Below are positions 5,910 to 9,124 of a stretch of DNA of 9,124 bases, one piece after another. Within the stretch, counting starts at the first letter, position 1; the number at the start of each line of letters is the position of its first letter. The stretch comes from Acetatifactor sp. (GTDB lineage: Bacteria; Bacillota; Clostridia; Lachnospirales; Lachnospiraceae), in contig JAEDMI010000098.1 of NCBI GenBank assembly GCA_016303085.1, positions 1 to 9,124 of the forward strand, given 5' to 3'. Made by a program: the position numbers and the translations under genes. Under the pieces are notes generated by a model, which worked only from the letters and a program-made list of their open reading frames with translations, searched no databases and was not told the DNA's origin.

Positions 5910-7256
5910 GTGAAAGAATTTACAGGGCGCGATTCTGAGCTGAAATTTTTAGAGCAATACTACCGAAGACCGGGCAGTCAGCTGGTAGTGGTATACGGCA
6001 GCAAGGGAGTAGGGAAAACCAGACTGCTGCGGGAATTCTGCCGGGGAAAGAAGTCCTGTTATTATCTGGCCAGAGCATGCTCCGACAGGGAACAGTGCTG
6101 CCAGTGGGCAGGAGAATTGCGGGAAAACGGAGTAGAAGCTTCAAAATATCCCGGATATGAAGAGTTGTTTTCCGTTTCGATTGCGGAAAAAGAGACGGAA
6201 AAGCAGGTACTGGTAATTGATGAATTCCATCACATGGTAAAAAGCGAGTCTCCATTCTTTGAAGAACTCACGAAATTTATGGAAAAACGTCTGTTGAGCA
6301 GACCGGTGCTGACCGTGCTGTGTACTTCAGCCTCCGGCTGGGTAGAAAACCATCTGGTGGGGAAAATAGGAAATCGTGCCGCGATGATAAGCGGCTTTTT
6401 AAAGGTTCGGGAGCTGCCTTTCTCGGATATCCGAAGCCTGTTTTCAGGTTACTCTCAGGATGACAGCGTAAAAGCATATGCGGTACTGGGAGGTGTGCCT
6501 GGGTACTGGATGAATTTTTCCGAGAAGATAGGTGCCGCGGAAAACATTACAAAAAATATTATTAATGCAGAGAGCCGCCTTTACGAGGAAATGTCCGTTT
6601 ATCTGGAGAGGGAGCTGCGGGAGCCGGGAGTATACAATACCATTCTCACGGCTATGGCAAGGGACTGTAACAAGCTGAATGACATTTACAGACATACGGG
6701 CTTCTCCAGAGCCAAAATCAGTGTATATCTGAAAAATCTGATGGAACTGGATTTGGTGGAAAAGGTATATTCTTACGATACGGAAGGACGCGCCAATGCA
6801 CAGAAGGGTATTTACAGGATTGCAAATTCTTATGTAAGATTTTATTTCCGATATCTTTTCCCGAATCAGAGCATGCTGCAGCAGCTTACTCCGGAAGAGT
6901 TTTATGAGAAAAAGGTGGCACCATCCTATGATTTATATGTAGAGGAAGCTTACCGTAAAATCTGCAGGGAACAGATGGGCCGGGAGTACAGGGTGGTAGG
7001 AGAATGGCTGGGAAAGACTGGAACTATCGACATTGTTGCCTCCGACGGACAAGGAAGAATCGGCGTGGCTGCATGCGCTTATGCAAGAGTCATGAAGTAC
7101 GAGGATTATGAATGGCTGTTGTTCTCCATGAAGAAAGCGAAGTTGAACTGCGAAGATATCAGACTTTACAGTGAGAACGGTTTTGATGAAAAGCTGGTAC
7201 GGGCCGCAGGGGAGGGCAAAGTAAAATTGTGTAGTATACAGGAAAGTGAAGGATAG
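5910..7256 (+). CDS. ATP-binding protein, archaeal-type ATPase (ATPase_2) with DUF234-like C-terminus
   Basis: A 448-residue protein read from a GTG start. It opens with the F-x-G-R-x-x-E-L motif usual for this family (about 4-11). Walker A is G-S-K-G-V-G-K-T at 30-37 and Walker B is V-L-V-I-D-E at 100-105. The L-G-G-V-P-G-Y-W typical of the family follows the ATPase core. A winged-helix-like part lies near 250-290. The C-terminus (about 325-440) matches the DUF234 layout, a PD-(D/E)xK nuclease-like fold. D374 in T-I-D-I-V is kept, but the usual G-E-C-K-W is A-A-C-A-Y at 387-391, so the glutamate and lysine of the motif are gone and nuclease activity is doubtful. Function is unknown for most of the family. 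It starts 16 bp after the EAL gene and ends 7 bp before topB, so it is surely in their operon. Confidence 0.88.
   Translation: MKEFTGRDSELKFLEQYYRRPGSQLVVVYGSKGVGKTRLLREFCRGKKSCYYLARACSDREQCCQWAGELRENGVEASKYPGYEELFSVSIAEKETEKQVLVIDEFHHMVKSESPFFEELTKFMEKRLLSRPVLTVLCTSASGWVENHLVGKIGNRAAMISGFLKVRELPFSDIRSLFSGYSQDDSVKAYAVLGGVPGYWMNFSEKIGAAENITKNIINAESRLYEEMSVYLERELREPGVYNTILTAMARDCNKLNDIYRHTGFSRAKISVYLKNLMELDLVEKVYSYDTEGRANAQKGIYRIANSYVRFYFRYLFPNQSMLQQLTPEEFYEKKVAPSYDLYVEEAYRKICREQMGREYRVVGEWLGKTGTIDIVASDGQGRIGVAACAYARVMKYEDYEWLLFSMKKAKLNCEDIRLYSENGFDEKLVRAAGEGKVKLCSIQESEG
7248..7253 (+). promoter_or_regulatory. Shine-Dalgarno site of topB, within the end of the ATPase gene
   Basis: GAAGGA lies ten bases before GTG 7264 and covers the last codons of the ATPase gene. 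A second purine run, AGAAGG at 7255-7260, is only three bases from the start and is a worse fit. With the stop codon at 7254-7256, ribosomes could reinitiate directly on topB. Confidence 0.5.
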
Positions 7257-7263
7257 AAGGCCT

Positions 7264-9124
7264 GTGGGCAAGAGTTTATATATTGCGGAAAAACCCAGTG
7301 TTGCAAGAGAATTTGCAAATGCACTGAAAATTAACACAACCTCCCGCGACGGCTATCTGGAGAGTCAGGAGGCCATTGTCACCTGGTGTGTGGGACATCT
7401 TGTCACAATGAGTTATCCGGAGGTGTACGACGAGAAATACAAGCGCTGGAGCTTTGATACCATACCCTTTCTGCCGGAGGAGTTTAAGTACGAAGTAATT
7501 GAAAGCTCTAAAAAGCAGTATGGAATTGTGAGTTCCCTTATGAAAAGACCGGATGTCACAACTATCTATGTCTGCACTGACTCCGGTCGTGAGGGAGAAT
7601 ATATTTACAGGCTTGTAGAACAGATGTCGGGTGTCACGGGTAAGGAGAGAAGGCGGGTTTGGATTGACTCCCAGACGGAGGAAGAGATTCTGCGGGGCAT
7701 CCGGGAGGCAAAGGATTTAAAAGAATATGACAATTTAAGCGATGCGGCATATCTGCGTGCTAAGGAAGATTATCTCATGGGCATTAATTTTTCCCGGGTC
7801 CTGACCTTGAAATACGGCAGGACAGTAAAGGATTATCTGAAGCGGGACAGGGCGGTTATCTCCGTGGGACGGGTTATGACCTGTGTCCTTGGGATCATTG
7901 TAAACAGAGAGAGGGAGATTCGTTCTTTTGTAAAGACACCTTTCTACAGGGTACTCGGAAACTTTAAACTGGAGGATAAAACTTTTTCCGGCGAATGGAG
8001 AGCGGTGGAAGGGTCACCCTACTACATGTCTCCTAAACTATATAAAGAAAACGGTTTTAAAGAGAGGGAAAGTGCGGAAAAGCTTATCGCTCATCTTGCG
8101 GAAGAACCGGTGAGTGATGCAAAAGTGGAGAGCATTGAGCGGAAGAAAGAAAATAAGAATCCTCCACTTTTGTATAACCTGGCTGAACTGCAAAATGATT
8201 GTTCAAAGTATTTTAAAATTAGCCCCGACCAGACGCTGGGCATTATTCAGGAACTTTACGAAAAAAAGCTTGTGACTTATCCCAGAACGGATGCACGTGT
8301 ACTCTCCACGGCTGTGGCGAAGGAAATTTATAAGAATATCGGTGGCCTGCGGAATTACGCTCCGGCTGCGGCCTTTGCGGCTGAAATTCTGGAAAACGGA
8401 AGCTATAAGGGAATTGCAAAGACAAGATACGTCAATGACAAACAGATTACAGACCATTATGCTGTGATTCCCACAGGGCAGGGGCTGAACAATCTGGGAG
8501 GACTTGCTCCCCTTTCTGCCAAGGTTTACGAGTTGATTGTCCGCCGTTTTTTGAGTATTTTTTATCCGGCTGCCGTCTATCAGAAGTTTGCGCTTTGTGT
8601 AAGTGTTAAGGAAGAGAAATTTTTTGCGAACTTTAAGGTGTTGGCTGAAGAGGGATACCTGAAGGTAGCATATACTTTCAAAAAGGATGGCGACGGAAAG
8701 GATGGCGGTACGGCAAAGCAGGAAAGCGCAGAAAAGCCGGACGGGGAAGGAAAGAGAGAAAACGAGGACACCGAAGAAGCGGAGGTAAAATGCGACGAAG
8801 CCTTTACAAAGCTTCTGATGGCGCTGAAAAAGGATGATTCCCTTTCTGTGGAATCTTATGAAATCAAGGAGGGGGAAACCTCGCCTCCCAAGAGATATAC
8901 CTCCGGAAGTATTATTCTGACCATGGAAAATGCCGGACAGTTTATTGAGGACGAAGAACTGCGGGCTCAGATTAAGGGAAGCGGTATCGGGACCAGCGCC
9001 ACCCGTGCGGAGATACTGAAGAAGCTGGTAAACATTGAGTATCTTGCCCTGAACAAAAAAACACAGGTGCTGACTCCCACACTGATGGGAGAGATGGTTT
9101 ACGATGTGGTAAGCGGTTCTATAA
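7264..9124 (+). CDS. topB: DNA topoisomerase III (type IA), 3' end outside the window
   Basis: Type IA topoisomerase that cuts one DNA strand, passes another and reseals, acting in decatenation and relaxation. 620 codons are open from GTG 7264 to the edge. The N-terminus S-L-Y-I-A-E-K-P-S marks the toprim domain, with E9 as catalytic acid. The second acidic motif is T-D-S-G-R-E-G-E at 105-112; the middle aspartate of the usual D-x-D is glycine, as in the D-A-G-R-E-G-E form of other Gram-positive TopB proteins. The active-site tyrosine is Y339 in T-Y-P-R-T-D. A charged, low-complexity insert rich in K, D, E and G spans about 475-512. The G-I-G-T-S-A-T-R-A-E-I motif appears near 576-586, so little more than the C-terminal tail is missing. 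The start 7 bp after the ATPase stop gives the family N-terminus. Nothing here marks a conjugative element, where topB is also found. Confidence 0.95.
   Translation, partial: MGKSLYIAEKPSVAREFANALKINTTSRDGYLESQEAIVTWCVGHLVTMSYPEVYDEKYKRWSFDTIPFLPEEFKYEVIESSKKQYGIVSSLMKRPDVTTIYVCTDSGREGEYIYRLVEQMSGVTGKERRRVWIDSQTEEEILRGIREAKDLKEYDNLSDAAYLRAKEDYLMGINFSRVLTLKYGRTVKDYLKRDRAVISVGRVMTCVLGIIVNREREIRSFVKTPFYRVLGNFKLEDKTFSGEWRAVEGSPYYMSPKLYKENGFKERESAEKLIAHLAEEPVSDAKVESIERKKENKNPPLLYNLAELQNDCSKYFKISPDQTLGIIQELYEKKLVTYPRTDARVLSTAVAKEIYKNIGGLRNYAPAAAFAAEILENGSYKGIAKTRYVNDKQITDHYAVIPTGQGLNNLGGLAPLSAKVYELIVRRFLSIFYPAAVYQKFALCVSVKEEKFFANFKVLAEEGYLKVAYTFKKDGDGKDGGTAKQESAEKPDGEGKRENEDTEEAEVKCDEAFTKLLMALKKDDSLSVESYEIKEGETSPPKRYTSGSIILTMENAGQFIEDEELRAQIKGSGIGTSATRAEILKKLVNIEYLALNKKTQVLTPTLMGEMVYDVVSGSI

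Noticed and set aside
7264..9124. topB as a marker of an integrative conjugative element
   Set aside because: No relaxase, integrase, conjugation gene, attachment site or repeat is in view, and its neighbours are ordinary chromosomal genes.

Overview
The window looks like chromosomal DNA from a Firmicute of the class Clostridia, most likely a Lachnospiraceae-type gut anaerobe. The reasons are moderate GC, strong purine-rich Shine-Dalgarno sites, two GTG starts, and a topoisomerase III with the D-S-G-R-E-G-E toprim variant. That placement is by family resemblance, not by a search.

Left part, minus strand (1-1441): an ATP-binding protein and a membrane permease of the NitT/TauT (SsuBC/TauBC-like) ABC importer class. 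The two genes overlap by 11 bp. The permease runs off the left edge, and close to that edge it seems to lose its reading frame. The substrate-binding protein is not in the window, so the substrate is unknown.

Divergent gap (1442-1596): about 155 bp between the ABC genes and argH. It holds a good sigma-A-type promoter for argH (TTGCAT, 17 bp, TGG-TAATAT), an imperfect ARG-box-like site over its -35, and a perfect 12-bp palindrome nearer the ABC side.

Right part, plus strand (1597-9124): five genes in one direction with gaps of 40, 36, 16 and 7 bp, so probably one transcription unit. They are argH (argininosuccinate lyase); asd (aspartate-semialdehyde dehydrogenase of the archaeal/fungal-like class); a soluble PAS-like/GGDEF/EAL protein with a dead GGDEF motif and a complete EAL site; a DUF234-class ATPase whose C-terminal nuclease-like motif has lost its E-x-K residues; and topB (topoisomerase III), cut off by the right edge.

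The first two genes are amino-acid biosynthesis (last step of arginine; branch point to lysine, threonine and methionine). The last three concern c-di-GMP turnover, an unknown ATPase activity and DNA topology. No tRNA, rRNA, CRISPR array, insertion sequence or intrinsic terminator was seen. The most interesting points are the mixed operon, the nuclease-dead ATPase tightly linked to topB, and the apparent frameshift in the permease. None of these is proof of a new system.
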